Below are positions 20,940-32,897 of a DNA stretch of 64,000 nucleotides, one piece after another. Position 1 is the stretch's first letter. Each line of letters begins with the position of its first letter. The notes under the pieces are model-generated. The model made no database searches. It was given only the letters and a program-made list of their open reading frames with translations, and had not been told where the DNA came from. The position numbers were made by a program, and so were the translations under genes. This DNA comes from Isoetes taiwanensis (lineage: Eukaryota; Streptophyta; Lycopodiopsida; Isoetales; Isoetaceae): NCBI GenBank assembly GCA_021234155.1, contig JAJEKV010000004.1, positions 25,457,662 to 25,521,661 of the forward strand. The letters are read 5' to 3'.

Positions 20940-23900
20940 TTAAACTTTAATTGGATGGCGATTTTTTTTTCGTGTATGAGCACGTTTTTGTAGGAGGGAC
21001 ATTGCAAATCATCACATTCCATTGTATTTTGCCCGAGCATATGCACTTCATTACAAAGGAGTAAGCATTGATTGGGATGAGGTGAAAGCAAGTGCAAGTC
21101 TTCATTCAAAAGGCTCTCAAAAAGAATCTGACCTGACAGAATTAGCTACAGTAAAGTCTTCCAATGTTAAAGCTATTAAATGTATGCCTCGGTGTAGAAT
21201 TAGGGGCGGCTTGGAAATGATGAAAAGGTGGAGGGAAACAAGAGCATTAGATTCCTCCCATGCTTGATGAAATACTGACTTTAAAAAGAAAAAGGAAAAC
21301 AATGGAAATTGAACTGTTGAAGCATGAGAGTGATAAGAGCTTCTTGACAAGACTTGTGCGAGTAAAGATGCAAAAATATGTGAGCGGTTCAAAGATATGG
21401 CGGGTTTAAAAGCAAGCGGGAAGCCAAGCTGATGTGCAAATGGCTTTGGCATCCCATTTAGAGGAGGAGAAATCAAGTTATATTGCTGACTTAGATGCTC
21501 TAATGATTCCCATTGATTGTTTAAAGGCTGATTTGCAAGAATTAGAAGCTGCCATTGAAAAAATCAGCAAGGATTTGGAAGTTAATTCAACCGTGAGAAT
21601 AGAATAAAGGAGATGACTAAGCATTTGGAAAGATCGGACCGATAGGCTTCTGCAGCCCGCTCCCATACCGCAGCAAAGAAGGCGGGCGCTTCATTCTCAC
21701 ATATAAGCAATACTTGCAGAAGTACCAATGATTGCCTTGACTTCGACCATGGTAATATCTCCACTTTGTGGTCATACATATTGTCTATTTTGTCTTATAT
21801 TCGGGGTTTCAACGAGCGAATACATGTGTACATGATTGTTTATGGTCCGAGGACTGCGACATTGCTTAGGAATCCCTTCCGGCGGTACATCTATTTCTAT
21901 TTTGATTACATAATTAGTTTGAGTGTACTTAGATGTAGTTAGTTTCCATCATGTACATAAGCGTATTAACATTTGATTTGGCGTGGTTTTGTCTTTCTTG
22001 TAAAGAGGAAATGTATTTGCTACATTTTTACATTTACATGTGCCATGAAGTGCTTTTTCTTTTAATTCCTTTTGCTGAGGGTGTATTAATAGGGTGTATT
22101 GCATTGATTGTACTTTGCATTTACATGTGATCGAAATGCATATGAATTTGGTATTTGACTTTCCTTTACATTCAATCTTTGAATGATGTATTTGATAGGG
22201 TGTATTGATAAAATATTTTGTTCTGAAATACATTTGAATTTAGTATTTGGTTTTCCTTTACATTGTGATAGCTATGTATGTACACTAATGTACTATTTTG
22301 TCGTTACATTATCGTGAGAAAGTTTGCACCCTTAGTAAAAATCTACTTGCATGTAATTAACATTTGTTACGTTTTGATTTGCATCGATTGTTTTTTTTCT
22401 TGATTTTGCTTCTATCTACTCTACATCTCCCTTGATTACGAATCAAGTGTTTACATTTCTTATTGACACCCAATTGTGTCAATGCAGACATGGGTAGTAT
22501 CAAGAAAGGAAGAAGTAAAACTGCGGAGTAAACTAAAACAATTCATGTTTCGTGCACTATGCTTAAGTTCGAATATAGCAAAATTTCATGTTGTAGGTGA
22601 AAAGAAGAATGTTATTGAGAAGGGGTTGCATTTACCATTCTCGACATCCCAATTGCTGAACACGCACAAAAGATCCGCCTGCTATCGATGTTGGAAGTCC
22701 ATCCACATCTACATCACCTTTGAGAATTGCAACAACTCATAAGCAATCAAGTCAGGATTTGGGAGACAGAGGGGTATGTGGAAGGTAGGGTGATTACATT
22801 CGATTACATTAAGATTGCATCTGTTGTAGTTAGAGTTCACTAATGTTCAATATTTTGCAGCAGAGGTTGTTTTCCAAAAAGAGATCCCACCTGTTGAAGC
22901 CGAGCTGCTATTATTGGAGCAACTAGTGAAAAGCCCGTAAAGTAATTCTCTCTCCTTTCGGGGTTTCTATTTTTTTTTTTTTGTATTTTGAAACTTACGT
23001 TGACGTGTTTACAGATAAAATTACTGAAGATGCTGGTGACGACATTGAAAACAATCCTGAAGCTGCTATTTTTCAAGTTGAGGAAAAGGCTTGTTCTTTG
23101 GTAGGTACGTGTTTCTTTTTTTGTCTTGCTTTCAAAACATTAGAACTTTCTTGATTTCGTGAGACTTGCGGCGATTCAAAGGAGCTAGATGATGTTGAAG
23201 AAGCCTTTGAGATTGCAGCCAAGGCAACGACTAAATTTATGGTCAAAGCGATGCCAAAACAAATGGAAAAAGAGAGTGCAAACCCGAAAGCGAGGGGACA
23301 TCCGGCAAAAAACGGTAATTGCTAGCTTACATTGACTTACTTATACTTCAATAAAGCTTATTATATTTTACTCGTTTTGCAGGTCTAAACCACTGGAAAC
23401 AGAGATTGGAAGGTATCAATTTATGCTTTATTGTCATGGATCAATTGTTAATATGACACTAACATTGACTTACTTATACTTCAATAGCTTATTATATTCT
23501 ACTCGTTTTGCGTCTAAACCATTGAAACGAGAGAGATTGAAGGTATCAATTTATGCTTTATTGTCATGGATCAATTGTTAATATGACACTAACATCTTGG
23601 ATCTGACAAGAATAAACTTATGGAATTCACGCCATTCACGCCATTCAAGAACTGTCCGCCGGCTGAAATGAAAGTGGTTGCATCTGACATAGCAATTTTA
23701 TGTGCAACTAACTCTAAAATGAGTAGCCGCTTAGTGGATCTTTATGGCAGGTAATAACCTGGTTGTAACCGAGCTGTATTTGTTGCTATTCCTTGTCTCT
23801 AATGTTAATCTTAATCTAATCCAGGTGCTTGTATGAGACATTGCCTTTCGAGTGGAAGAGCAAAATCTTTTTTTATCCTGCTTACAACTATATAAGGTTT

Positions 23901-24584
23901 AGAGAAGCTACCAGCAGCAAAAGAAAGGGTGAATCAGCTGAAGGATCACTAAATGTCATTGAAATAGTGAAATCAGGGATGAAGGGGATTGTGGTAGCTA
24001 AATGCCATCATATCCTTGCACCTATCCTTGAGAATGACCATTTTGTCTTTGGGCTGTTTTTACGCCGCACCATCCGATTCAAGATCCTACCCGCACTGTG
24101 AATTCACGTCTTGAATCCTCTTACAGGTTATGCGACGAACGAAAAGCAATCAAAGGGTATGTAATACTTTAAGTTGTTGCTTTGCTTTTCTTCGCTAATT
24201 GATCCGCTAAATTTCGGATATGTAGGCTGCACACACAAATGTTAACCACATCGATCGGTCAAGTATCTAGAGGCGCCGATTTCCACGAAGAGAAATAATG
24301 TTAATCGGATTCAGCAAGTAGAGGTGCCACAGCAGCCCGATTTAACATCATGTGGGTTGTATGTGATGGGATTTATGCACAAATATGTTGAAGCTCTTGT
24401 CTCTGGTAGAGATATGGAAGTAAGTTGTATGCCTTCCTTTGTATGTACTGCATCTCATGTTCCTTTAAATATTTCTAACCTTATTTATGGATGTCACGTA
24501 TTACATCTAAATGGTTCTCTCATGAATACCCCGACGCGACAATTTCTAATAGATGCTTTGGTCATGCATTGTGATGCCAACTGA
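20940..24584 (+). pseudogene. Degraded transposon-type gene with Ulp1/C48-like protease
   Basis: Several exon-like plus-strand pieces with plausible GT-AG borders. 21,468-21,606 is a coiled-coil-like stretch (DLQELEAAIEKISKDLEV). 23,181-23,314 has ELDDVEEAFEIAAKATTKFM. 23,630-23,750 ends LVDLYGR at a donor (ggcag|gtaata) and joins 23,825 (CLYETLPFEWKSKIFFYPAY). That exon runs to LENDHFV, which could hold the catalytic His. 24,318-24,420 has QQPDLTSCGLYVMGFM, resembling the catalytic Gln...Cys-Gly segment of Ulp1 (C48) cysteine proteases. Such genes are common cargo of plant Mutator-like transposons. Frameshifts between His and Cys parts argue for a pseudogene. 'ttttacatttacaaa' near 20,311 and its near inverse near 26,500 could be element ends, but I see no target duplication. 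Confidence 0.45.
23329..23593. repeat. 133-bp tandem duplication including a mini-exon
   Basis: 23,329-23,461 and 23,462-23,593 are direct copies. The first keeps an acceptor and donor around a 30-bp mini-exon (ttttgcag|gtctaaac ... tggaag|gtatc). In the second, ttttgcagg has become ttttgcg and aaacagaga has become aaacgagaga, destroying the acceptor. The changes fall on CAG/CTG triplets, as in the large duplication at 49-64 kb. Confidence 0.85.
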
Positions 24585-24812
24585 AAGAACGTTATCGACC
24601 AAAGCCCTCGATTTCAATGATCATGAGTCCGAAAGTATCCGATTTTGCAAGATGAACTATGTAACGTGCTTATATATATCTTTTGTTCACATTTGTGTTC
24701 ACATTTCCTATCATAAGGAATGTACCCTTTGATTTAAAGAAGCCTTGTACCCTTTTTTGGTCAATCAAACAATTACTTGATTGTTTCGACCATATATATT
24801 TTTGTGACCTTG

Positions 24813-25292
24813 TACCACACCACACCACCACCCCCACCACCACACCCCCACCACCTCCACCACACCACATCATATACCACCACACACCACTACACACCCC
24901 CACCACCACCCCCACCACCACACCCCACCACACCACCACACCACACCACCACCCCCCCACCACCCACCACCACCGGCCCACACTCCACCATTTGGTGTAT
25001 GGTGTATGGTGTATGGTGGGGAGTGTGGTGAATGGTGTGGTGTGTGGTGGGATGTGTGTGGGTGAATGGTGTTGGTGTGTGGTCCATGGGATGTGGTGAA
25101 TGGTGTGGTGAATATGATGGGTGTGGGTGAATGGTTGGTGTATGGTCTATAGTGTATATGATGTGTGTGAATGGTGTGGTGTGTGGTGGTGTGTGGTGAA
25201 TGGTGTGGTGTGTGGTGGGATGTGCTTTCGTTGCTTCAGTGAATATGATAAAAATGGGGCATGGTATGGTGCATGGTTTGGTGTGGTATACA
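24813..25292. repeat. Strand-asymmetric CCA tract then TGG tract
   Basis: 24,813-24,985 is almost only C and A (ccaccacc, cacaccac). 24,986-25,292 is almost only G and T with some A (tggtgtatggtg, ggtgaatggtgtggtg). The two halves are complementary in composition and can form a large imperfect foldback. Open frames across it are low-complexity artefacts. Confidence 0.85.
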
Positions 25293-25807
25293 CACCCCTT
25301 GAAATTCGTTACTTTTGTGTTCATTTCATTGTACTATGCATTTTATATTAATGATATTGTTGCACCAAAAAACTTGAGGTTTCGGACCAACATCCGTAAA
25401 TTTTTGGCGGAACAAGTGAAACTCAGATGCTTCAAGATGCATTTAAAGAAAAATAAACCTTTCTTAACATATTTTCCTATTGGCCTTCGGTTAACCATAT
25501 TTTGTTAGTGTCCTGAAAAGGATCATAAATTGAGCACCTTGAAATTCCTTGTTGGCTTTTTAATGTTTGTTTTGGTATACTTTTGATTCATAGAATTGTA
25601 CTTTGCATTTTATAATTAATGACAAAAGATTAAGGTTGAGTTGCACCAAAAACTTGAGTTGCAAACTAAGTACCAAACATGTTTCTTATATCTATACGGA
25701 AAAGGATAGAAATAGTTCAGTTAACTAAAAGAACAAAGGGAAACCTATCCGCCTATTGAGCCTCAAAATAAGGTTAAAGCAAAAAAATAAAAATATCTTG
25801 CTTGTAG

Positions 25808-25842
<35 letters not shown>

Positions 25843-26930
25843 GTTCATCATTAATGAAAAAAGCTTTACAAAAATGGAGTCACAAGGACTATTGCAAAAC
25901 AAGTTGAATTAAAAGCTTTTACAAAGAATAGTCACAAGGACTATTACCCAAAAAAAATTGAAACCGAGGGGATTACAAAAACAAGGCTTGATCTTCGTGC
26001 CATCTTCAGCTCTATATAAAGGTCGCCCTCCATGGCATACATCTTCATTTCGAGAGTCGCCCTCGCCGAGGTAAGCCTCATGCACCCACTGATCACCGCA
26101 GAACGGTTTTGCACCGATGATCCATGATGAGCTTCTCCACCTCCGGTGGAGTGAACTTCATACCGATCAGAACCGGGTGGCCTCCTGAGGAAGACATGGA
26201 TTCTCCTGAGGAAGACACCAAGGGGAGGAGCGTGCACAATGGTCGGATAGTGTTCCCCATGAGTGTGGTCTTGAACTTGGCCATGGCGAAGTGAAGGAGA
26301 TGGACTAATGGGGAAGGAGGAAGGAGATGGCGGAATAGACGATGGGGATCTAATGAAGTCAGCAGGGCGTAATTTTGGGAATAAAAGATGTTTGCATGCA
26401 TACGATTTTTGTTTTGGGAATTAGGCGTAAGAGGAAAGGGATGTATCCATGCATACGATTTCACACCTCTGATCCCATCCACCCACCCTCAATATTTTTT
26501 GCAAATGTAAAATGTATAGGTTGAACCATATTATGAGACCAATTGCTTGGTATGCAGTTAGCACAACCCTAACACAAAGTTAGCAATATCCCACATGCAT
26601 ATATCACAAAAATCGTGCGCATATATAAATAGGGTTTTGTTGCTTCATTGATAAGTGTGGATAGAGATTAGATGTTGAAAGTTATGGCTCACCGGCTTGT
26701 AATCTTCGCCACAAAGCCATCGCGGTCATAACTGTCCAAGATGTAATCCTAGTCCACCCTTTTTTTTAGTAATGGGCTCAAATATCCCACATGCATTCAA
26801 TGTTCCACATGTTACCAGATCAACAATTGCCAAATCAACAAATGCCAAATGAATGGATTATGTTAAGGCATATTGTGTACCTATGCATATTGTGTTTGGT
26901 AAAGCGTGAGTCAATAATTAGAGATAACAA
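25293..26930. other. Intergenic; direct repeat, poly(A) and weak minus-strand ORF
   Basis: A roughly 65-bp segment near 25,323 (tgcaccaaaaa-acttgag) recurs near 25,590. A 30-base A-run lies at 25,808-25,837. On the minus strand, 26,093-26,482 is open (129 codons, including MAKFKTTLMGNTIRPLC and GMKFTPPEVEKLIMDHRCKT). I do not recognise it with confidence, and it is rich in repeats of the 'TCCTGAGGAAGACA' type. Confidence 0.35.
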
Positions 26931-27218
26931 GGAATATTCCTTATTACCTTGAAAGGAATATTCCTTAGCACCTAGTTATCAGGAATATTCCTTATTACCT
27001 TCAAAGGAATATTCTTTAGTTTGTTTAAGTGCACCCATAGTTACAAGGAATATTCCTATTACCTTGAAAGGAATATTCCTTTTTGCATTGAAAGGAATAT
27101 TCCTTAGTGCCTAGTTATCAAGAATATTCCTTATTACCTTCAAAGGAATATTCTTTAGTTGTTTAAGTGCACCCATAGTTACAAGGAATATTCCTTATTA
27201 CATTGAAAGGAATATTCC
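26931..27218. repeat. Array of GAATATTC palindromes, about 139-bp tandem unit
   Basis: Eleven copies of the 8-bp palindrome gaatattc, most within aaggaatattcctt, lie in 290 bp. They are partly organised as a tandem unit of about 139 bp carrying 'gtgcacccatagttacaagg'. The core gaa-nn-ttc has the shape of paired heat-shock-element half sites, but no gene lies close by in a convincing orientation. Confidence 0.85.
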
Positions 27219-28337
27219 ACATTGAGTATAGCCCTTTCATTTGAGCTAGGCTTGTGGGATATATGCCAAATCAACCATTGGCCAATTGGGTCGTAAAAAA
27301 AGAGAGGACAAGCGGGATAGATTTTGAGAAAAGGATGTTGAACAAATCATTGGCACAAATCATTGGTTAAGGAACAAATCATTGGCATGGTACGAGCCAT
27401 ATCGTAAAATCAGGGGAGAAGGGAATAGATTGGGATAAAAATTCCTTTTTACCCCGGTGACCGGTTGATTCCAATGGCGGGAGGAGATCGAACGACTAGA
27501 TCACAATCCATATCCCCAATTCAAATGCAAACTCACCGGGCGACCCTGATTCTTGAGGGAGATCAATGCCTAACGAAGGGAAACCAATTGAACAAAAATC
27601 AAACGAGAGGCAAATCACGAAGTTCGTGAGGTACTCCTATTCTTAAACATGCTTTTGTTCCTAATCTAACAATTGCTTATGATGTTCTACACGATGCACG
27701 TAGGAGACTTAACAATGTTGGAAGCATGGATCGAAAGCTATGGGAGTAGCAAATAACAAGGGGATGAGGAATCCCACTATCTAAAAGCGTAACTAGAGAG
27801 TATTCTCATTCAACTTAAACAGAAGTTGTGCATGCAAAAGCAATCAACAAAGTGTCGAAAGGGCCGAGGTTTGGAGATTCAATAGCCTCAAACCATACTT
27901 TTACCAATCTCTATCATAAATGGCAATGTGGTTTGAAGCACATGTCTTGCTTCTTCTAGACTTCACCAACTTCCAAACAAATTGCCCCGACACTCTTCTC
28001 ACAATTTTCGAACAGACCATTGCTGATCTCACACCGCAGCCTTCGATGAATCTTGAGTCTTGAATCTTGAATCTTGAGACCTTCACGCTACGGTGTTTTT
28101 ACAACTTACACTAAGTATAACAAGCCTTTTGGAACTATATAAACAATATATTAATGTTTGTGTTTTAATCGTTCACATTCTCGACATATTCAGTTTGCAA
28201 GTCCATGCCTTAGTGCATAGAAAAGTTACTTCAACAACAAAGTTATCGATATGTAGATTCTACAATCTCGGCAAATTTTCCAAAGAACATTTCATGCCAA
28301 TAGTTAGTCACCATATGCATAAGATGTACCTTTAATC
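27219..28337. other. Intergenic, no gene recognised
   Basis: No supportable coding region; a short triplet of 'cttgaat/cttgag' repeats lies at 28,051-28,080. Confidence 0.4.
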
Positions 28338-29885
28338 TTATGTTTGACCAGCTCCAATGGAAATCTCACCCCACCATCGACTCGATGGACAAGAACTTTC
28401 TTTCCTTGAATAAGCCCTCAGACTTTTGATGGCAACTAAAATCAATTCAAAGTAGTTACCAGCTATAACTTCATTACCACAATAAAATTCATTTCCATAG
28501 TCATCCTTGGTGTCTTCTTCGAGGGCATGTTTCACTTCTGTAATCGATGAGATAATAAGGGACCCTTTTTCATAATTGTCCGGGATGTGAATGATGCAAA
28601 ATAATCTCCAACCCGTGACCGTCTCATCCACATTGTCCACGCCATTTGCCCACAAGTCCTCTCAGCCTTGTACCCCATCTTCTTCAACATTGTCCCCGCT
28701 TGTAGGCTCTAGTTTTCTCAACTCCCCACCGCCACAATGATCAAGATTCTCACAAGCAGGCCAATCAAAATTGATGCATGCCTTTACAAAACATGAAAGA
28801 GATCTACACATTAACTTTGTTGGATCATTTGGATCTATGGATGATAATGCGCAATGAAGAGATTGCACCCCTTTCACTTGAGCACATCAAATCTTTTGGG
28901 AACGGTCAATGTCGACACCTTCCAAAAATACCCTTTCCACATCAGAAATTTTTCTTCAAGGCAAGAACCTCACATGCGCCGTGATTTTTATCACTTTCCC
29001 ATCCTTTTTCTTTGTTCCGCCGAGCCATAGTTTGGCTATGGCTCCTTCTCCGTCATGTGTGTGCCCTTCCCATATCCCGAAATAAAGAAATTCCAAAGCA
29101 GCATTCTGATCTTATGCTCTTTGATGATACCTAGTTACATGATAGAAAGCTCTTCTCGACTTTGAATTGGGCTCGCACACCCCGCCGACCAAACTAAGTG
29201 GTATTTCATATGACCAAAGACCATTTTCTTTTTAGCCAATTGAGGTGCATCTTGAATGCTTTTTGTACAAAGTGAGTATCATGTGTTTTGTCATCTCAAA
29301 TAAAGAAGTGCACACATTTCCTCATTTTACCCTCTGACCTTGAACATCGTGATGTGGACCAATATGTCGATTTGTTCATTGTACCAATGTTGTGCTTGAA
29401 TCTCGTTGAATGGCTTCAAAGTATAATTCTCCAAGAAATCAACAACTGATAATACGGTATCATCATCCTTGAATTGTTTGCTCTGCCAATGTGCCACAAA
29501 GTTATGATATACAAACTTCGACATATGATCAAACATGTTATCCAACATATTATCGGAGCGCCTTTCTTGTCAATTAGCTTTAGTCTTCATGAAGTTCCTT
29601 TCTTGAGGGCTCATTAACGTAATCATAGACTTGCCAATCAAGCGCTTGATCAATCGCTCTCCTTGTATTCTCTTGGACACAACTCAATTAATTGTTTCCC
29701 ACGCTTTCCACAACTGATTTGATACATTGTAGCTTATGCCACTGCTGCCCACCGGGCCGCCCGTCACATACCATAGCCCTCCAAAATGTGCTAACATTAT
29801 CAAATGTCTTGTCCTTGGCTTGACATATTCCAAAGATGAGCTTCGGGATGCGCGACACACCACAATTGCACCTAACAATTTTCAT
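28338..29885 (-). pseudogene. Degraded transposase-like gene
   Basis: Minus-strand reading, interrupted by stops: CNCGVSRIPKLIFGICQAKD; then DHMSKFVYHNFVAHWQSKQF followed by TVLSVVDFLENYTLKPFNEI and QAQHWYNEQIDILVHITMF; then a GYGKGTHMTEKEP stretch near 29,060; then 28,662-28,877 and 28,338-28,655. The order (VDF-ENY ... QxQxWYxxQ ... H-GKG-H-DGE) resembles a widespread eukaryotic transposase-like family known to me from several plant and animal genomes, in which the HGKG-DGE segment is conserved; I cannot name it safely. The gene is broken by many small frameshifts. Confidence 0.4.
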
Positions 29886-32270
29886 GGAGTCTTGACCTCA
29901 TCAAATTAAATGTCTCGCTTTGTATAGATCCATTGCTCATGTTTCACGCAACAACATGTGTTTCTTTCCTTTAGCTTTCTAATGTAAGAAGGTTTTAAGT
30001 ATTCAAATTGCCTAAGCCCAATCCAAACCTCGATAATCGATCCACAAAATTCGAATAATTCAAACCGTGAAAATTACAAAGGAAATAAAATTAGTCACCC
30101 CATTACATTACATTACATTACATACAAATCTTTTTACATATTCAAGACCCTAAACTCCCACACATACATGTACATTCTCGACATGAATTTTATTTCATTT
30201 ACTATGAAGTCACATAATTTTTTGACAATTAATACATCTCCACACTAATTTCTTCTTAGTTACCGCTACATCTACAATACATCCGTAATATACATGTAAA
30301 CAAATATACATCGAGAATATACATGTAAACAAATATACATGTAAATGTGTTGCCATGAAATAATTTGACATTTCCATGTAGAACAACTAGGGCAATATCG
30401 CATCTACATTACATTCAAAAAAGTAAAGTAAAGAAATTGCTACAAACTTTACATCAAGTGTTACAAAATAAAAGACATCTTTATTCTCGCCCAAAAAGTA
30501 AAGAAATCTTCTTTATTCAAAAAAAAGATGCAATTATGATAAATTACAAAATACTGTGTAATGTCAATATATTGAATTGGTTGTGTCCTCTTCTTCATGA
30601 CATCTCTAATTTTCTATGGAAACCTTTGAGTTATCTAACCAAAACCCAAAGCAACCATATCCTTCATAGCCCTATCTATCGATTTGTTCTTGATTTTGAC
30701 CTCGCTAATGCCCACGATTTGTTCCACCTAGTGACATTCTTTTCCTTCTCTCCAATGCTAGTTTCATATTTCTAGGATGTATTTTCAAGAAACTTAGTCG
30801 CTAGTGAAGTCTTCTCAGATTATCCTTCCTCCAACCACCATAGATAGTACAAGTATGCTTTGCAGCAAGTCCGCCATTGCTATTTGCATTTTGACGCCTT
30901 GAGGCCATCCTTTAAATTCTTTTACCGTGACCATTTTCACGATAGCCTCTTCAGGCCCTGGACCGGCTCAAATAGGAATTGCAATCTTTTGTCCCCGCAA
31001 TAATCTTCTTGCAAATATACTTTGTCGCTTTTTGAGTCAAATTAGATACCTCATTCATTATGAGATTTACGTAAGCATTCACCTTTTCTTCTAATTGGCT
31101 TTGTCACGATCCACCCCCTACAAACCCTCTGCTTTCATTTTTGCTTGCCCGCTTGTAATGCTTTTCCTCGGGTTCATCAACAAATGAGGATTGAAATCTG
31201 AACCCGATGTCGGACCTCGGTGTTTGCATGAGAGTCCAATCCTTCTTCCATAGTTTCTTCTTCAACCGGTGCTTTAAGACATCGATCCATTCTCGCAGAA
31301 AGGGGATACAACATCCCACAAAAAATCGATGATTAACCGATTTGTATTATCGCTGAAGGGATTTGTATTATCGCTGAAGGAAAGGGATTTCAATTTCTTC
31401 AAGATACATTTGTTTCTTGAAATGCATTCCGATTTAGGAGCAGCTATAATCGATTCGGGCCAAGTTTTTGTTGAGGTAGAATCCCGAGCCATGTTTGATC
31501 GATTGAGGAAAGTTCAAAATGTGCCAAAAGTTTTTTTTTTTTTCAAGCAGTAAGATATTTAGATTTTATTGATAGAGAAGCTAGTACAAGATTTCGAGGA
31601 TTTGGTATAATTATGGAGAATATTGTACGCCAACCGCCTTTTATTAATGATAGGGCAACTCTATGTAAAATTCAAAATGTACATTACAAACACTTTAACC
31701 CGCTCAAATTTTTACATCAATATACAAAAAAATTCAATCACCCCTTTCATGCTTCTACACTATTCTATCCACTTTCTCCATATCCTAATGCATCTCCTTT
31801 CCTCAAGGGGTTGCTAGTCGCCATGCAGACTATGCCACTTTGTTTCGCCCATCCAATGGCCCACCACCGCATCCTACAAACCCCGTTGGTGGATCTCTTT
31901 GGGTGACGTTGTCCCTCGGTCTCTTCCGGCCCATCCATTGATGCAAGTTGGTGGCGAAAGCAGCGTGTGTCCGTGATGGTATAATGAGACAAGATTGTTG
32001 GACGGGAATGAGTTCAAATTGAAGTTCCTTCTCCTTTGTTGGGACCGGGCATTTGGAAAAAGTAGTTATACACTTCCTCCACACCCAGGACGTGGGTCCC
32101 CACCGGGGTGGTTCATGGCGGCGTTGTTAAGGAGGAGCACCCGTGCACTCGATGTATGTGGTCCCCGCTTCATCCTGAGGTGTTGCCTCCATCGCCAAAG
32201 TGGCCTTTAGTTATCCCCGCCTCATCGTAAAGCAAACGGCGATGGGTATGGGATAAATTGCTTCATCCTA
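29886..32270. other. AT-rich region, remnants only
   Basis: It contains an (ATTAC)n microsatellite at about 30,101-30,122, clustered 'tacatgtaaacaaatataca' repeats at 30,291-30,350, a minus-strand charged ORF at 31,104-31,319, and a T-run at 31,531-31,543 followed by LINE-like 3' sequence in minus orientation. No complete gene. Confidence 0.4.
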
Positions 32271-32299
32271 AGCTATCCATTTTATGGGTGGCAGATCAC

Positions 32300-32897
32300 C
32301 ATAGATGGGTGCTGCAAACACTATTGTTCATCAATGTCGCCCGTGTCTTCTGCGATCCCAGCCCCTCTTGCACGCAGGAGGGATGAGACAATTGAGCAAT
32401 CGCTTTTCTTGTGTCACCATGTTCTAATTGCTTGGCGCTGGCTTCGAAGTCTTTTTCCATTGTGACTTGAATAGTCAGCAGGTCCTATTGTCGTACTATC
32501 CTAGTTCTTGGAACAAGTTGGCAAAGAGGGCTTTCCACTTAGCATCTCGCTTGATCATCCGTCCATCCGAAGAGACGAAATCTCCTCATCTTCAAGGGAC
32601 AGCTCTGCTCAGATAATGCTAGTGCTTAGCGATGCCCATAGTCGCATTGTGAAGGCGCATAAGTGTTCTTCCCAAAGGATGACATCAAAAGTGTCATTTG
32701 GGAGCAATATCTTCGTGATTCACACCTACTCATAGCAAACAGCCAGTACATGGTGATCCGGTAGGTTCTCTCGCTTATGTTATGTATGTGGTGGGTAGTG
32801 TTGCTCTAGTGGATATCTTCTCCACCGGGTTTTGAGTCCCCATGTACTCTTTTGTATTCTTTTTTGGTAATAAAGGCCCACGCTCATAAAAAAATTG
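32300..32897 (+). mobile_element. LINE 3' end with zinc-binding domain
   Basis: Plus-strand reading around 32,375-32,450 is RDETIEQSLFLCHHVLIAWRWL, the zf-RVT pattern seen at 2.3 and 5.5 kb, followed by diverged equivalents of the same C terminus (VLLSYYPSSWNKLAKRAF; end IHTYS at 32,735). The 3' untranslated region runs to 'tttttggtaataaaggccca' and a short A-run at about 32,888-32,894. Same LINE family as the two early fragments; 5'-truncated and inactive. Confidence 0.7.

Noticed and set aside
20651-21109. 152-codon minus-strand frame
   Set aside because: No domain, and it overlaps the plus-strand transposon-type gene remains and part of the minisatellite border; likely chance.
24683-25324. 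Open frames of 138 and 144 codons over the CCA/TGG tract
   Set aside because: Pure low-complexity Thr/Pro/His or Val/Trp/Gly repeats produced by the satellite.
26093-26482. Possible NAC-domain start on the minus strand (GMKFTPPEVEKLIMDH)
   Set aside because: Only one short loose match; the following sequence does not continue a NAC domain.
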